A stretch of 64,000 nucleotides of DNA from Dyella sp. C11 (lineage in GTDB: Bacteria > Pseudomonadota > Gammaproteobacteria > Xanthomonadales > Rhodanobacteraceae), in contig NZ_QAVX01000016.1 of the NCBI RefSeq assembly GCF_003121485.1, positions 1 through 64,000 of the forward strand. The letters run 5' to 3'. The translations under genes and the position numbers were made by a program. The notes under the pieces were generated by a model, which worked only from the letters and a program-made list of their open reading frames with translations, did not search any database and was not told the DNA's origin. Of the stretch, positions 8,472-18,212 are shown piece after piece (position 1 is the first letter of the stretch; every line of letters starts with the position of its first letter).

Positions 8472-9893
8472 TCAATGCGCTTCAGCACCGCCCACCCGTT
8501 TCAGCAGAGCCTCGCAGTCATCGTTGAGGTGAATGACATGCAGCTGCTTGCCCTGCTGAGTGTAGCGTCGCCGCAGGCTTTCGATCGCCTCGATGGCGGA
8601 GTGATCGTCCAGGTGCGCGTCGGAGCAGTCGAGCTCTACATGGGTTGGATCGTTTTCAATATCGAACATGGCCTGCAACCGCGTGGTGGCAGCAAAGTAC
8701 ACGGTTCCTTGAAGGCGATAGCGCCGGCCGCCGTTGCCAGCGTCTTCGCGGGTTACGCTCAGGCGGTCGGCATGCTTCCAGGCAAAGGCGAGCGCTGCGA
8801 TCAGTACGCCACAGAGCACAGCGGTTGCCAGATTGGTGAACACGGTAATGAGCGTGACGGCGACGATGGTTATCGCATCGGCGACCGGCAGTCGGCGCAG
8901 CAGGGGTAGACTGCCCCAGGCAAACGTTTTTTGCGCAACAACCAGCATCACGCCAAACAGCGCAGCCAGCGGGATGCGTTCGATCAGTGGCGAGAGAAAC
9001 AGCACGAAACACATCACCAGCACACCCGCCGTGATGCCCGACAAGCGCGTACGCCCTCCGGACGTCAGGTTGATCATGGTCTGGCCGATCATGGCGCAGC
9101 CTCCCATGCCGCCTAGCAGTCCGGAAGCGACGTTGGCTATGCCAAGGGCCACGCACTCGCGATTGGGCTGACCTTCGCTGCTTGTGATTTCATCGACCAG
9201 GTTGAGGGTGAGAAGGGTTTCAAGCAGACCAACAAGCGCCATGACTAGTGCGTACGGAAACACGATTTTCAACGTATCGAGCGTCCATGGCACGTGTGGC
9301 CAGTGCAGCAACGGCAAGCCACCTTTGATCAACGCAATGTCTCCGACCGTGCGCGTGTGCAAGCCAAATAGTTGTGCGATGAGGCTCACGATCACGATGG
9401 AAGCCAGCGCCGATGGCACGGCCCGCGTCAAGCGCGGCAGCAGATACACCACCAGCATCGCGATAAGCGCCAAGCCCAGCATGAGGTAAAGCGTTTGCCC
9501 CTCAAGCCAACCGCCGCCGGGCGCGCGCAGATGCTCCAGCTGCGAGCCTGCGATAACAATCGCCAAGCCGTTGACGAAACCCAGCATCACCGGATGCGGA
9601 ATCATGCGCACCAGCTTGCCCAGTCGAAGTAGCCCGAACAACAGCTGTATCACGCCGCCAAGCAACACGGTCACCAGGAAATACTCGCTGCCGTGCTGCA
9701 CCACCAGCGCAACAATCACCACCGCCATCGAGCCGGCAGCGCCGGAAATCATGCCTGGCCGACCACCCCATGCCGCCGTCAACGCCGCGATGATCGCGGC
9801 GCCGTAAAGACCCATCAGGGGGTTGAGATGAGCCACCAGCGCGAACGCCATGGCTTCGGGCACCAAGGCAAACGAGGTGGTCAGCCCAACCAT
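8472..9893 (-). pseudogene. SulP-family anion transporter, 5' end lost at a deletion junction
   Basis: Inner-membrane SulP transporter (sulfate/bicarbonate/other anions) with C-terminal STAS domain. From GLTTSFALVPEAMAFALVA the sequence follows the family through the membrane helices to the STAS region (about the last 90 residues, VELDCSDAHLDDHSAIEAIE). What is missing is the normal short N-terminus of roughly 20 residues: upstream of about 9887 the DNA is epoxide hydrolase sequence in another frame. The first in-frame ATG next to the junction is at 9893 and has no ribosome-binding site; frames starting at 9992 only read hydrolase DNA out of frame. All membrane helices survive, so activity is possible if translation starts, but expression is doubtful. 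Confidence 0.8.
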
Positions 9894-10362
9894 GCGTGAG
9901 GAGGATGGGCAGCGCGTTGGGGTTCGGCGATCGAAGATGGAAGAAATGGATGCCCAGACCGTCAATGCTTGTCCGAAACTGCGGCAATGCATTCATGCGC
10001 TTTTCGAAACGCCGCCAGGCGTATTTCTCCGCCCAGTACGCGATAAATGATCTGGCTTGATCGAGAGGTACGCCCTGGGACCAGTCAGAGACAGTCTGAG
10101 GATTGGGCCAGCGCGTGCCACGAAGGCGAACACGAAGGTCGTCCAGTGCTGCTTGAGGCATGTGGACTGAAAACGGCGTGACATCCTGTGTCGCTACCGG
10201 CGGAACGAATGCCTTGTTCCCGTTGCTCTGGCTCGCATTCGCCTCCGGCAGCGCGCCGAAAGCGGCCGCTGTGGCGCCGAGGGCAGCATATTGAAAGAGT
10301 CGCCGGCGTCGAATGTCGATCGTGGCTTCCATGGCATTCGTACTATCGTCAAACGTACTCAT
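9886..10362 (-). pseudogene. Epoxide hydrolase, N-terminal fragment
   Basis: Begins at ATG 10362 with a twin-arginine-like signal (RRRRLFQYAALGATAAAFG) and runs into a typical epoxide hydrolase N-terminal domain (FSVHMPQAALDDLRVRLRGT, then the W-x-x-Y-W linker region SFIAYWAEKYAWRRFEKRMN) up to LPILLTHGW, the start of the alpha/beta hydrolase core (oxyanion-hole HGW). Immediately after HGW the reading frame enters the SulP gene out of frame. The nucleophile Asp and the rest of the catalytic domain are therefore absent. Start lies 53 bp downstream of the MFS gene, so the original pair was probably an operon. Confidence 0.85.
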
Positions 10363-10414
10363 TGATTCACCCGATGCATCAAGAAGTGGAGGAAGCGCCA
10401 AGCGAGCGCCGAGA

Positions 10415-11614
10415 TCAGTCGTTGGCCCCATGCGCTTGCGGGTGCGGAACACCCTTGGCGACAGCGACATAAGTCGCTCCAGCCAATGCCGTCATGGCAG
10501 CGAGGACGAAGGCACCCGATATACCCGCATGGTTCAGTGCCAGGCCGCCCATGAGAGAACCCGCGGCCAATGCGATCTGGAAGCATGTAACGACCAGTGA
10601 CGAGGCACTTTCGAACTGTGCTGGTGATGCGTGATAAATCCACAGTTGAACGCACACCGGCACGGCGCCAAACGCAGCACCCCAAAGAAGCAGTGCCGCC
10701 ACCACCGCCAAGGGCATCGCGGCCAGGGAAAGTGCCAGCAGGGTGGAAATAGCTATTCCAGCGCACGCAGCCACGAACGCCCATCGAATGGACAGGGACG
10801 CTGCCCGCTCGGCAGCAAAGGTGCCCACGACGCCACTCATGCCGTACGCCATCAAGACAACGCTGAGACCGCGGGAAGAGAACCCTGCCGAACGGACGAG
10901 AAACGGCTCAACGTAGGTGTAAGCAGAGAAGTGGGCCGCCGCTATCAAGGCTGCTGCCATGAGACCCGTGCTGACCGAGGGTTGCCTGAGGATCGCCAGC
11001 AGGCCACCGAAATCCACCGGATCATCACCGGCGACCTTTGGAAGTGCGCGGAACTGCCAGCACCACGCAACGGCAGAGATCCCCGCCACGATGGCGAACG
11101 CACCCCGCCAGCCAATAACCAGGCCAAGCGCAGTGCCAAGGGGCATGCCGAAAACGGAGCCAAGGGAGAGGCCCGCGAGAATGAAGGCCGTGCCGCGCGC
11201 GCCATCACGGGGTGGAACGAGCTTTCTGCTGATCGCGGCCGAAAATGTCCAGAAGCCACCGACGCTCACGCCGAGCACCATCCGGCCGAGCAGTGCCATC
11301 CCGAACGTTGTGGCCAAGGCGACGATGATGTTGGAAATAACCACCATGCCGGCAAATCGCTTGAGCAGAACGTCCCTGTCCAGGTTCCGCCCTGCCAGCG
11401 CCAGCATCGGCGCGGAAATCGCCGCAACGATGCCCGGTGTCGTCACCATGAGGCCAGCAGTGCCACTTGCTATGGAGAATGAAGCGGCCAAGGGGCCAAG
11501 CAACCCGATGGCCAGAAATTCACTCGTCACCATGATGAACGCGGCGAACGCAACCGAACCCACCGCGCGCCAGTCCGAATTCCTGGCCAGCGTCTCGAAT
11601 GATCCCGTCGTCAC
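10415..11614 (-). CDS. MFS transporter (arabinose/drug efflux type)
   Basis: Twelve-helix major facilitator of about 400 residues resembling the AraJ/sugar-and-drug efflux group: conserved FIMVTSEFLAIGLLGP in helix 1, GRNLDRDVLLKR in the loop 2-3 position, and GRMVLGVSVGGFW in helix 4. The open frame runs to 11758, but the extra 48 residues look non-coding; the GTG at 11614 starts 26 residues before helix 1 and is my choice, with weak ribosome-binding support. It precedes the epoxide hydrolase fragment in the same direction. Substrate unknown. Confidence 0.8.
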   Translation of the reverse strand: MTTGSFETLARNSDWRAVGSVAFAAFIMVTSEFLAIGLLGPLAASFSIASGTAGLMVTTPGIVAAISAPMLALAGRNLDRDVLLKRFAGMVVISNIIVALATTFGMALLGRMVLGVSVGGFWTFSAAISRKLVPPRDGARGTAFILAGLSLGSVFGMPLGTALGLVIGWRGAFAIVAGISAVAWCWQFRALPKVAGDDPVDFGGLLAILRQPSVSTGLMAAALIAAAHFSAYTYVEPFLVRSAGFSSRGLSVVLMAYGMSGVVGTFAAERAASLSIRWAFVAACAGIAISTLLALSLAAMPLAVVAALLLWGAAFGAVPVCVQLWIYHASPAQFESASSLVVTCFQIALAAGSLMGGLALNHAGISGAFVLAAMTALAGATYVAVAKGVPHPQAHGAND

Positions 11615-11947
11615 AGTGCCTGACCGTCCCCAGCTGAGAGAGCTATTCCTCAAAGGTCGATGACCCAGGTCATCGTCGACGAGGATCACGGCGCGGAAGA
11701 CCAAGGTCTTGTCGAAAATCGCTCCATTCCCTGGGCGTGCCAGAGCGGGATTGTGCAATACCCGACCTTCCCGACATGCCGATCGTTTCTTCGGAATAAA
11801 GCTTTACGGGGCAGTCAATGGCCGCACCATGCCCGCGCTTGAGCAGAACCAGACAAGACATCCCTCATGGGTTCAACCAGCATGCAGCGAAAAGCCCCTG
11901 CCAACGAAGCAGCGCGGCGAACCACGATGGTGCAACGGGAAGGACTT

Positions 11948-12949
11948 ATGTGGCACAAATCTCCGCTTACGAGCGCCATAGTCATGGCCAGCATTCTTGC
12001 AATGCTCGCGATCGCGCTTTGTTCGATCTTCGGAGCCACGCTTGATCGCTCGCATCACGACGAGCGCTTAGCGTCGCCATGGGCTGAGGGCGCGGGTTCC
12101 ATCCCGGTTCGGTTGTCGCCTTCCAATGACACCCATGAAGACTTCGGGTGGCTCGGATCTCTTCTGCTGTTCAACTTTGCCTTCCTGGCGACCGCAGCGC
12201 GAAAAGCGCAAAAGTACCGTCGTAGCGTTGTGCGCCAATTGGAAAAGGCACGAAGCGACGAACGCATCGCCATGGCGCGTGATCTCCACGACACGCTTCT
12301 TCAAAGCGTCCAGGCGGTCCTGTTGCAGGTCAATGCCATGGCGATGGATGTCACCGATCCCTTGATGAAGCGAAGGCTGCAAGTGCTTGAGGAACTTTCA
12401 CGAGAGGCGGTGCTGGAGGGAAAGGCCCGCATTTTGCGCCTGAGGGATAGCTTGGCTGAAGCACCCTTGGTCGAGCGGCTCGGTCGTCGTGGTCGCACCC
12501 TGCAGGGTATTCATGGTGGTTCGTTCTCGATCACGCAAAGCGGTCCCGAGCGGCTGCTGAAACCTTCCCTGGCGGACGAGCTTGTCCTTATTGCCAGCGA
12601 ACTGATGACCAATGCGTTCCGGCACGCAAGCGCCAGCAGAATACGGGTGCGCATAACGTTTGCGTTGCGCCAGGTCATCATCCTGGTCGAGGACGACGGC
12701 AGTGGCATCGACTTGCCGCGACATCAGGGCGCGCTCTCCGGTCATTGGGGCCTGGTGGGCGTGCAGGAGCGATCCCGACTGATCGGCGCGTCGATATGGA
12801 TGCGATCAAAGATTGGATCGGGCACCACGTTTCGCGTCGCCGTGAAGTACGGGGAGCCTTGCCTGGATGATGATCAACGCCCCAACACGCCGATGGCGCC
12901 AGGCGGCCACGTGGTCAATGTTCATGCGCTGGATGAGATGCGCACCTGA
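11948..12949 (+). CDS. Sensor histidine kinase (HisKA_3 / NarL-partner type), orphan
   Basis: Membrane two-component kinase of 333 residues. Two hydrophobic segments (about 10-31 and 66-85) frame a short periplasmic loop. The dimerisation/phosphoacceptor region ERIAMARDLHDTLLQSVQ has phosphoacceptor His114, followed by an HATPase domain with the N box (ELMTNAFRHAS), G1 (VEDDGSGIDL) and a late GSGTTF element. This class normally phosphorylates NarL/LuxR-type regulators, but no response regulator gene adjoins it. Start chosen at ATG 11948 (GGAAGG five bases upstream); an ATG at 11867 would add 27 residues. Signal unknown. Confidence 0.85.
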   Translation: MWHKSPLTSAIVMASILAMLAIALCSIFGATLDRSHHDERLASPWAEGAGSIPVRLSPSNDTHEDFGWLGSLLLFNFAFLATAARKAQKYRRSVVRQLEKARSDERIAMARDLHDTLLQSVQAVLLQVNAMAMDVTDPLMKRRLQVLEELSREAVLEGKARILRLRDSLAEAPLVERLGRRGRTLQGIHGGSFSITQSGPERLLKPSLADELVLIASELMTNAFRHASASRIRVRITFALRQVIILVEDDGSGIDLPRHQGALSGHWGLVGVQERSRLIGASIWMRSKIGSGTTFRVAVKYGEPCLDDDQRPNTPMAPGGHVVNVHALDEMRT

Positions 12950-13005
12950 CCAGGGCCCGACATCCCCGTCCTGGCGGTGTTTGAACGACGCACCAGGCCT
13001 GCCGC

Positions 13006-13932
13006 TCAATGGAAGGCTGTGCCCTGGCGATCGTAGGGTGCAAATATCTTCGCAGCCCATTCAATGAAAGTTCGCAGTCGAACGCTCTCATGCTTTGATC
13101 GCTGAAAGACGATATGGATGTGGTGCAGCGGTCGGGTCCATTCGGTGAGGACGGGCACCAACGTCCCGTCGTCCACGTATTTCCTGGCCATGAAGCCAAA
13201 GGTCTGGCCCACGCCAAGACCCTGGACAAGCGCGCTCAAGTGACCGGTGCTCTCATTCAGCAGCAAACCTCTCGAGCTTCGCGGGTCCACCTCGATCTGT
13301 TCATCGTTGCGTTGAAACATCAGGGGGAAGGGACGTCCGCTCAAGGACGAGAAGTAGCCGACGGTTTCATGCACATCCCTCAAGTCGTCAGGATGCGATG
13401 GCATGCCATGCTTTTTGACATACGCAGCACTTGCACACGTGACGTAATCAAAGCTGGCAATTCGCCGGGCCACCAGCGACGTATCCGTGAGTTCTCCCCC
13501 GCGGATAACGCAATCGACGGCGTCACCAACGAGATCAACGTGACGGTCACTGACGCCGAGCTCAAGACGAACATCCGGAAAAGCCTCGCGGAAATCGATC
13601 AGCTTCGGGATAAGGATGATGTTCGCAAGCGACGAGCCTACGTCGACGCGAAGACGGCCGCGGGGCCCGTGTTTCGAGTCGGAGAACAGGACATCCATTT
13701 CGTCCAGTTCCGTGAGCAATTGCATGGCGCGCTGGTAATACGCGCGGCCTTCCTCGGTCACCGAGACCTTCCTGGTGGTTCTTTGGAAGAGCTTGACGCC
13801 CAGGTGCTGCTCCAGGTCCTGCACAAGCTTGGTAACCGTGGCTCTTGGGATATCCAGAGCATCAGAAGCCTTTCCGAAGCCGCCGGTCTCAGCAATTCTC
13901 ACGAAGACTTTGAGTGCAGCAAGCTGATCCAT
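13006..13932 (-). CDS. LysR-family transcriptional regulator
   Basis: LysR-type regulator of 308 residues: N-terminal winged helix-turn-helix (about 1-60, with TGGFGKASDALDIPRATVTK) and a C-terminal substrate-binding domain of two alpha/beta lobes. TGGAG sits just before the ATG at 13932. It is transcribed away from the SDR gene at 14066 with a 133-bp shared intergenic region, the usual arrangement of a LysR regulator and its target. The intergenic region contains several CCATG/CATGG elements that could form its operator; the inducer is unknown. Confidence 0.9.
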   Translation of the reverse strand: MDQLAALKVFVRIAETGGFGKASDALDIPRATVTKLVQDLEQHLGVKLFQRTTRKVSVTEEGRAYYQRAMQLLTELDEMDVLFSDSKHGPRGRLRVDVGSSLANIILIPKLIDFREAFPDVRLELGVSDRHVDLVGDAVDCVIRGGELTDTSLVARRIASFDYVTCASAAYVKKHGMPSHPDDLRDVHETVGYFSSLSGRPFPLMFQRNDEQIEVDPRSSRGLLLNESTGHLSALVQGLGVGQTFGFMARKYVDDGTLVPVLTEWTRPLHHIHIVFQRSKHESVRLRTFIEWAAKIFAPYDRQGTAFH

Positions 13933-14065
13933 AAGGGCTCCACATGTATTGGGCGGTCCTGATTATCCATGTCCATGAATAGTCATTTCCATGGGCCCAT
14001 CTTAATCCGGAGCCAGCACAGGCCTATCGTTTCTCCATCGAAATCACCAAAGATTGGAGTACGAC

Positions 14066-14821
14066 ATGACTGATCGACTGAAAGGCAAAGTTGCACTGGT
14101 TACCGGCGGCACGAGTGGTATCGGATTTGCGTCGGCGCTCGACCTGGCGAACGAAGGTGCCAAGGTCTACATCACCGGCCGCCGCCAGGCGGAACTCGAC
14201 GCGGCCGTTACCGCCATCGGGCAGGGTGTCGTGGGTATTCGCGGCGATGTCACCAACCATGACGACCTCGAAGCACTCAGGAAGCTGATTCAAGACAAGG
14301 AAGGCCGGCTGGACATCCTGTTTGCCAATGCCGGTGGCGGGAGCATGTCGCCCCTGGGCGAAATCACCGAACAGCACTTCGACGAGACATTCGATCGAAA
14401 CGTGAAAGCGTTGGTGTTCTCGGTGCAGACCATGCTCCCGCTGATGCCGGCCGGGTCGTCCATCATTCTGATGGGCTCTATCGCAGGCACCACCGGAACG
14501 GCGGCCTTCAGTATCTACAGTGCTTCCAAGGCAGCCGTGCGTAGCCTGGCCCGCAGCTGGGTGCTCGACCTCAAGGAACGTGGCATCCGGGTCAACGTGA
14601 TCAGCCCAGGCTCAACCAAGACCGTGGGTCTTGCCGAACTGGCCGGCGACAACAAGGAAGCCCAGGACGGTCTGCTGTCTTACCTCGCGTCGCTCGTGCC
14701 GATGGGCCGCCTTGCCGATCCGGCAGAGATCGCCAAGGCCGTGACGTTCCTGGCTTCCAACGATTCGAGCTTCATCAACGGCGCGGAACTCTTTGCCGAT
14801 GGCGGCCAGGCGCAGGTGTAA
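14066..14821 (+). CDS. SDR family NAD(P)-dependent oxidoreductase
   Basis: Classical short-chain dehydrogenase of 251 residues: Rossmann motif TGGTSGIG (13-20), NAG motif (88-90), catalytic Ser138, Tyr151 and Lys155 (YSASK). [10 protein letters not shown] after the second strand, with two arginines, suggests NADP(H). Start at ATG 14066 with GGAG seven bases upstream; a TTG at 14054 opens the frame but is not needed. The paralogue at 39929-40684 has the same length and the same motif positions, and also faces a LysR gene. Substrate unknown. Confidence 0.92.
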   Translation: MTDRLKGKVALVTGGTSGIGFASALDLANEGAKVYITGRRQAELDAAVTAIGQGVVGIRGDVTNHDDLEALRKLIQDKEGRLDILFANAGGGSMSPLGEITEQHFDETFDRNVKALVFSVQTMLPLMPAGSSIILMGSIAGTTGTAAFSIYSASKAAVRSLARSWVLDLKERGIRVNVISPGSTKTVGLAELAGDNKEAQDGLLSYLASLVPMGRLADPAEIAKAVTFLASNDSSFINGAELFADGGQAQV

Positions 14822-15057
14822 GCGGCGCTCTTGAATCCAGGCTCGATGGACGTCCGTGTGGGGCGGAGCACTCCGCCCCGTGCCTGCTCCGAAGCCCGAA
14901 CACAAAACGACAAGACGGGTTGATGCGAAGCCACCAAAGATCACGGCATCGCGAGCGTCCGGCTCAACCCGGCTGAACTTACTCAATCGATACCTGACGT
15001 TGGTGGGCTCTCGCTCACCGGCGCAGGTGAACTCATGACTTATGGGAGCAATGGTTT

Positions 15058-16044
15058 ATGCGTCTCAACACTCTACTCGGCGGCCTGGTCGCGTTAGCCG
15101 CCATGACTACACATGCCACGGATGCCGTGCCGTCCAACAAGCAGCCCATCGTGCAGGTTCGAGGCATTGACCATGTCGGATTGAACGTGCCCGACATGAC
15201 GGCAGCGGTGAACTTCTTCTCCGATACCTTTGGCTTCAGCGTGGTCACCGAGATGAAGGACCCGCCAGTTGATGCCGCATGGAAGGAGCGATACCACATG
15301 CATCCCGACACGAAAGTGCGGAGCATCGTGATGATGCGTGCCGGCAATGGCGCAAATATCGAACTGTTCCAGTACGAGTCAAGGCAGGCGCCGACCACAC
15401 AGCCTTACTACGACGATCCCGGCACAGGGCATGTGGCGTTCTACACGGACAACATGGCAGCCAGTGTTGCCGCACTCCGCGCAGCAGGCGTGAAATTGTT
15501 GAACGATCCGATCGACATGAAGGCGGGCCCCACGGCGGGCGAAACATGGGTTTACTTTCTGGCCCCGTGGGGACAGAAGCTTGAGCTGGTGAGCTATGAG
15601 CACCAGGCGTACGAGAGCAACCACCCGAGCGTCCACCTGTGGAAGCCGGCATCCGCCACGAACGAAGGATCTGAAACCATGCTTACCGTGTCATTTGTTG
15701 AAAACTTCGCAGACCACTACTTGCAGGCATTCAACGAGGACGATGCCACGAAGCGTGCCTCGCGAATCGCCGAGTTCTTTACCCAGGACACCAAGTTCAC
15801 CGATCCCGAAGCTGTGGTCACCGGCATTGACGGGCTCAACGAACTGATGGGTCACCTGCACCAGCGCTTCCCGGGTTGGAAGTTGTCGCGCGAGGGTGAC
15901 GTCAAGGTCGTCGGCCACTACGCGCGCGTTCCCTGGAAGATGGGCCCTGCAGATGGCACGGCCATGGTTCGCGGCGAGGACGTCATCGAGATTCGCGACG
16001 GAAAAGTCGTTTCGACCGTGGTCTTTGTTCTCTGGATGAAGTGA
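15058..16044 (+). CDS. Exported VOC-domain + NTF2-like fusion protein
   Basis: A 328-residue protein with two domains. After a likely signal peptide (LLGGLVALAAMTTHATDA) comes a vicinal-oxygen-chelate/glyoxalase-like domain (about 33-185; RGIDHVGLNVPDMTAAVNFF at the start, metal-ligand-like His/Glu in GHVAFY and KLELVSYE). From about residue 205 there is an NTF2/SnoaL-like polyketide-cyclase domain (DHYLQAFNEDDATKRASRIA ... FPGWKLSREGDVKVVG ... DVIEIRDGKV). Fusions of these two domains occur, but an exported one is unusual. A terminator follows directly. It may belong with the upstream SDR gene (gap about 240 bp). Confidence 0.8.
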   Translation: MRLNTLLGGLVALAAMTTHATDAVPSNKQPIVQVRGIDHVGLNVPDMTAAVNFFSDTFGFSVVTEMKDPPVDAAWKERYHMHPDTKVRSIVMMRAGNGANIELFQYESRQAPTTQPYYDDPGTGHVAFYTDNMAASVAALRAAGVKLLNDPIDMKAGPTAGETWVYFLAPWGQKLELVSYEHQAYESNHPSVHLWKPASATNEGSETMLTVSFVENFADHYLQAFNEDDATKRASRIAEFFTQDTKFTDPEAVVTGIDGLNELMGHLHQRFPGWKLSREGDVKVVGHYARVPWKMGPADGTAMVRGEDVIEIRDGKVVSTVVFVLWMK

Positions 16045-16051
16045 GCCAAAG

Positions 16052-16077
16052 AGCCCCGCCGCAAGGGCGGGGCTTTT
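16052..16077 (+). terminator. Intrinsic terminator after the VOC/NTF2 gene
   Basis: Nine-base-pair GC-rich stem (AGCCCCGCC / GGCGGGGCT) around a five-base loop, followed by TTTT, starting eight bases after the stop codon. Confidence 0.85.
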
Positions 16078-16167
16078 CCCAGGCCAGGGATGCACCCCAC
16101 GTGCGGGTGGACTTGGCGCCTTCAGAGCCAACGCCGATCCAGGCGGGGAACATGGGGCGACATGCCT

Positions 16168-16800
16168 TCATTGGCTGAGTTCAAGAATGCCTCGCCATCC
16201 TATCTGCATGCCGATGCACAACAGGATGAAAGCGAACAGGCGGTCCACGATGCGCGAGCCGGCGACGCCAATGAAGCGGTGCAGTTTGCAGACATACCGC
16301 ATGCACGCGTAGACGATCAGCGAAAGCAGCAGGAACGCAACGCCCACGCCGGCAAAATGCGCGATGGATTCGTCATCGATGGCCTCGGTTCCCAACGCAA
16401 TGGCCACCGAGATCGAGCCGGGGCCGACCGTCATGGGAAGCGTGATCGGGTAGAACGCGTTGGCTTCCACGTCATCCCCGGCAGCCACTGGCGCGTTTGG
16501 CATGTCAGTGGAGGGCGCCTGTAGCAGCCTCCAGCCGGAGTAGGCGACAACAAGGCCTCCCGCCACGCGAAGGATGGCCTCTGATATGCCGAAGAACGAC
16601 AGAATGTACGTGCCCACCAGCACCGACACCGTCAGGATGACGAAGCTGTTGATGGCAACGCTGCGCGCCAGGCGCGCACGACCGGTGTCGTCCAGATGAG
16701 GGGTAAGGCTGCGCGCAATCAACGATGCGCCAATCGGGTTGAGCACGGGGAACAGGCCGGTCATGACCAGCGCCAGGGCGTCGAGGGCAACGGAAAGCAT
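16168..16800 (-). CDS. MarC family integral membrane protein
   Basis: Six-helix inner-membrane protein of 210 residues, the normal MarC length. The head MLSVALDALALVMTGLFPVLNPIG and FYPITLPMTVGPGSIS in the middle are the two inverted-repeat family signatures. MarC proteins were once linked to antibiotic resistance, but this was not upheld; function remains unknown. The open frame extends to 17115, but the extra 100 residues are basic, low-complexity and unlike the family; ATG 16800 has GGAG ten bases upstream. Confidence 0.88.
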   Translation of the reverse strand: MLSVALDALALVMTGLFPVLNPIGASLIARSLTPHLDDTGRARLARSVAINSFVILTVSVLVGTYILSFFGISEAILRVAGGLVVAYSGWRLLQAPSTDMPNAPVAAGDDVEANAFYPITLPMTVGPGSISVAIALGTEAIDDESIAHFAGVGVAFLLLSLIVYACMRYVCKLHRFIGVAGSRIVDRLFAFILLCIGMQIGWRGILELSQ

Positions 16801-17135
16801 GGGGTAATCGCTCCAGCGGAACGGGCCGCTGCCGTGTTGGATCGCAAACGGTTCGCCGGTATCGGAAACCGGCTCGTGCATTTTTCTGCGTCCGTGCCCG
16901 CACGACTTTCCAAATCCCCTGCTTCTTGTCATTTCGCCGGGCCGGAAAGGCGCCAGTTGAAGGGCACGACGCAAGGCTCCCCCGCTTCCATGTTTGTCTT
17001 GCCTCACCCGCTTTTTCTTGCGCTTCGCGCCAGGGGAACCCTGATTGGAAGAACCTGTCTGATTAGGCTTATCGCAACGCGCGCTGACGGCATGCGTCTG
17101 TTTCGTGTGAGCCATTGGCGTGGATTAGGGGTGTG
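16801..17135. other. 335-bp divergent intergenic region
   Basis: Lies between the divergent MarC gene and the gene at 17136. Frames on both strands are present but lack family features or ribosome-binding sites. Probably holds promoters for both genes; no clear element is visible. Confidence 0.4.
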
Positions 17136-18212
17136 ATGGAGCGTTCCGGACAGGTCCAACATCGACTGGAGGGGGAAAGTGCACGCGGCCTGGCATTACT
17201 CGACAGCGAAACCCGTGCGACCTTGGGACGGAGGCGTTGGCGACAGCCACCGCTGACGCGCCCGGCGCTGACGCTGGCGTGGATGCTGGTGTTGCTGCTG
17301 CATGTGTTCTTCGCGGTGGCGCTCTGGTACGAGATGAAGCCCAGGCCGCAGCAGGCGGCCGTCGTGACCATGGAAAACGACAAGGCGCTGATCGTGCGTC
17401 TTATCGAGCGTCCCGCCAAACCGCGCGCCGTGCAGGCTTCTGCGCCGCAGGCTGCGCCGGAAAAACCGGCACCGTCAACGCCACCGCCGCCGGCCCCTCG
17501 CATCAACCCGGTGGCACACGAAAAGCCCCGTCATGACGCCATGGTCGTGCAGGATCATGAGGCGGCACCCGCGTCGACGGCGTCCGTGGCTGCACCGCCC
17601 GCCGCGCACTTGTCCGCGAAGGATCTGCGATTGCCGTCTTCGGCGGCGGCGTCGTCAAGCGCAAGCGCCACGGCCACTGCCGACACGTCAAAGCCTGCCG
17701 ACGATCGCCAGATCATGCAGCACGACAGCAACCACATGCAGTACAAGGCCACGCGCTTCGAGAAGTATTTCCCGCCGCCGAACGAAACGGCCGGTGGTGC
17801 CGTGGGGCGCCATATCGGCGATGTGATCAAGGACATCACCAAGAGCGTATGCGATCCCACCAAGAGCAGCACGGCCACCAACCTGCTGTGCGGTGCGCCT
17901 CCGCCGCCGGCATCGTCCAAGGATCGCGACGCACGCCTGAACATGCCTCCGCCGCCGTTGGCGAAAGACCCCAATCCTCCCCAGGGGCCGTCGCTCGAAA
18001 GCTGCATCGCCGAATACAAGGACGAGAAGCCGCTGTCATCCGGTTGCCCGGCAAACACGCCCGATCTTGCCTTCAAGGCGGAGATGCGTGAATGCATCGA
18101 TCTGTATCGCGCAGGCAAGCGACTCAAGACCTGGTGTCCGCTCGATACGCCCAAGCGCGCGGCGGCAGAGGCCTCGAAGCCAGCGGAATCTTCAAGCACC
18201 GCGACGCATTGA
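17136..18212 (+). CDS. Membrane-anchored proline-rich protein, unrecognised
   Basis: A 358-residue protein with a cytoplasmic basic N-terminus (ATLGRRRWRQ), one transmembrane helix (about 42-62; LTLAWMLVLLLHVFFAVALW), and a long Pro/Ala/Ser-rich periplasmic segment. This layout resembles TonB/TolA-like linkers and some energy-transducing proteins. The C-terminal part has four spaced cysteines (SLESCIAEYKD, SSGCPANT, MRECIDLY, KTWCPLD), suggesting a disulfide-bonded periplasmic domain. No TonB C-terminal motif (YP) is visible. ATG 17136 follows AGGGGTG. Stands alone as a transcription unit. Confidence 0.7.
   Translation: MERSGQVQHRLEGESARGLALLDSETRATLGRRRWRQPPLTRPALTLAWMLVLLLHVFFAVALWYEMKPRPQQAAVVTMENDKALIVRLIERPAKPRAVQASAPQAAPEKPAPSTPPPPAPRINPVAHEKPRHDAMVVQDHEAAPASTASVAAPPAAHLSAKDLRLPSSAAASSSASATATADTSKPADDRQIMQHDSNHMQYKATRFEKYFPPPNETAGGAVGRHIGDVIKDITKSVCDPTKSSTATNLLCGAPPPPASSKDRDARLNMPPPPLAKDPNPPQGPSLESCIAEYKDEKPLSSGCPANTPDLAFKAEMRECIDLYRAGKRLKTWCPLDTPKRAAAEASKPAESSSTATH

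Noticed and set aside
10631-11663. Plus-strand frames opposite the MFS gene
   Set aside because: Antisense to a transporter with clear helices; shadows.
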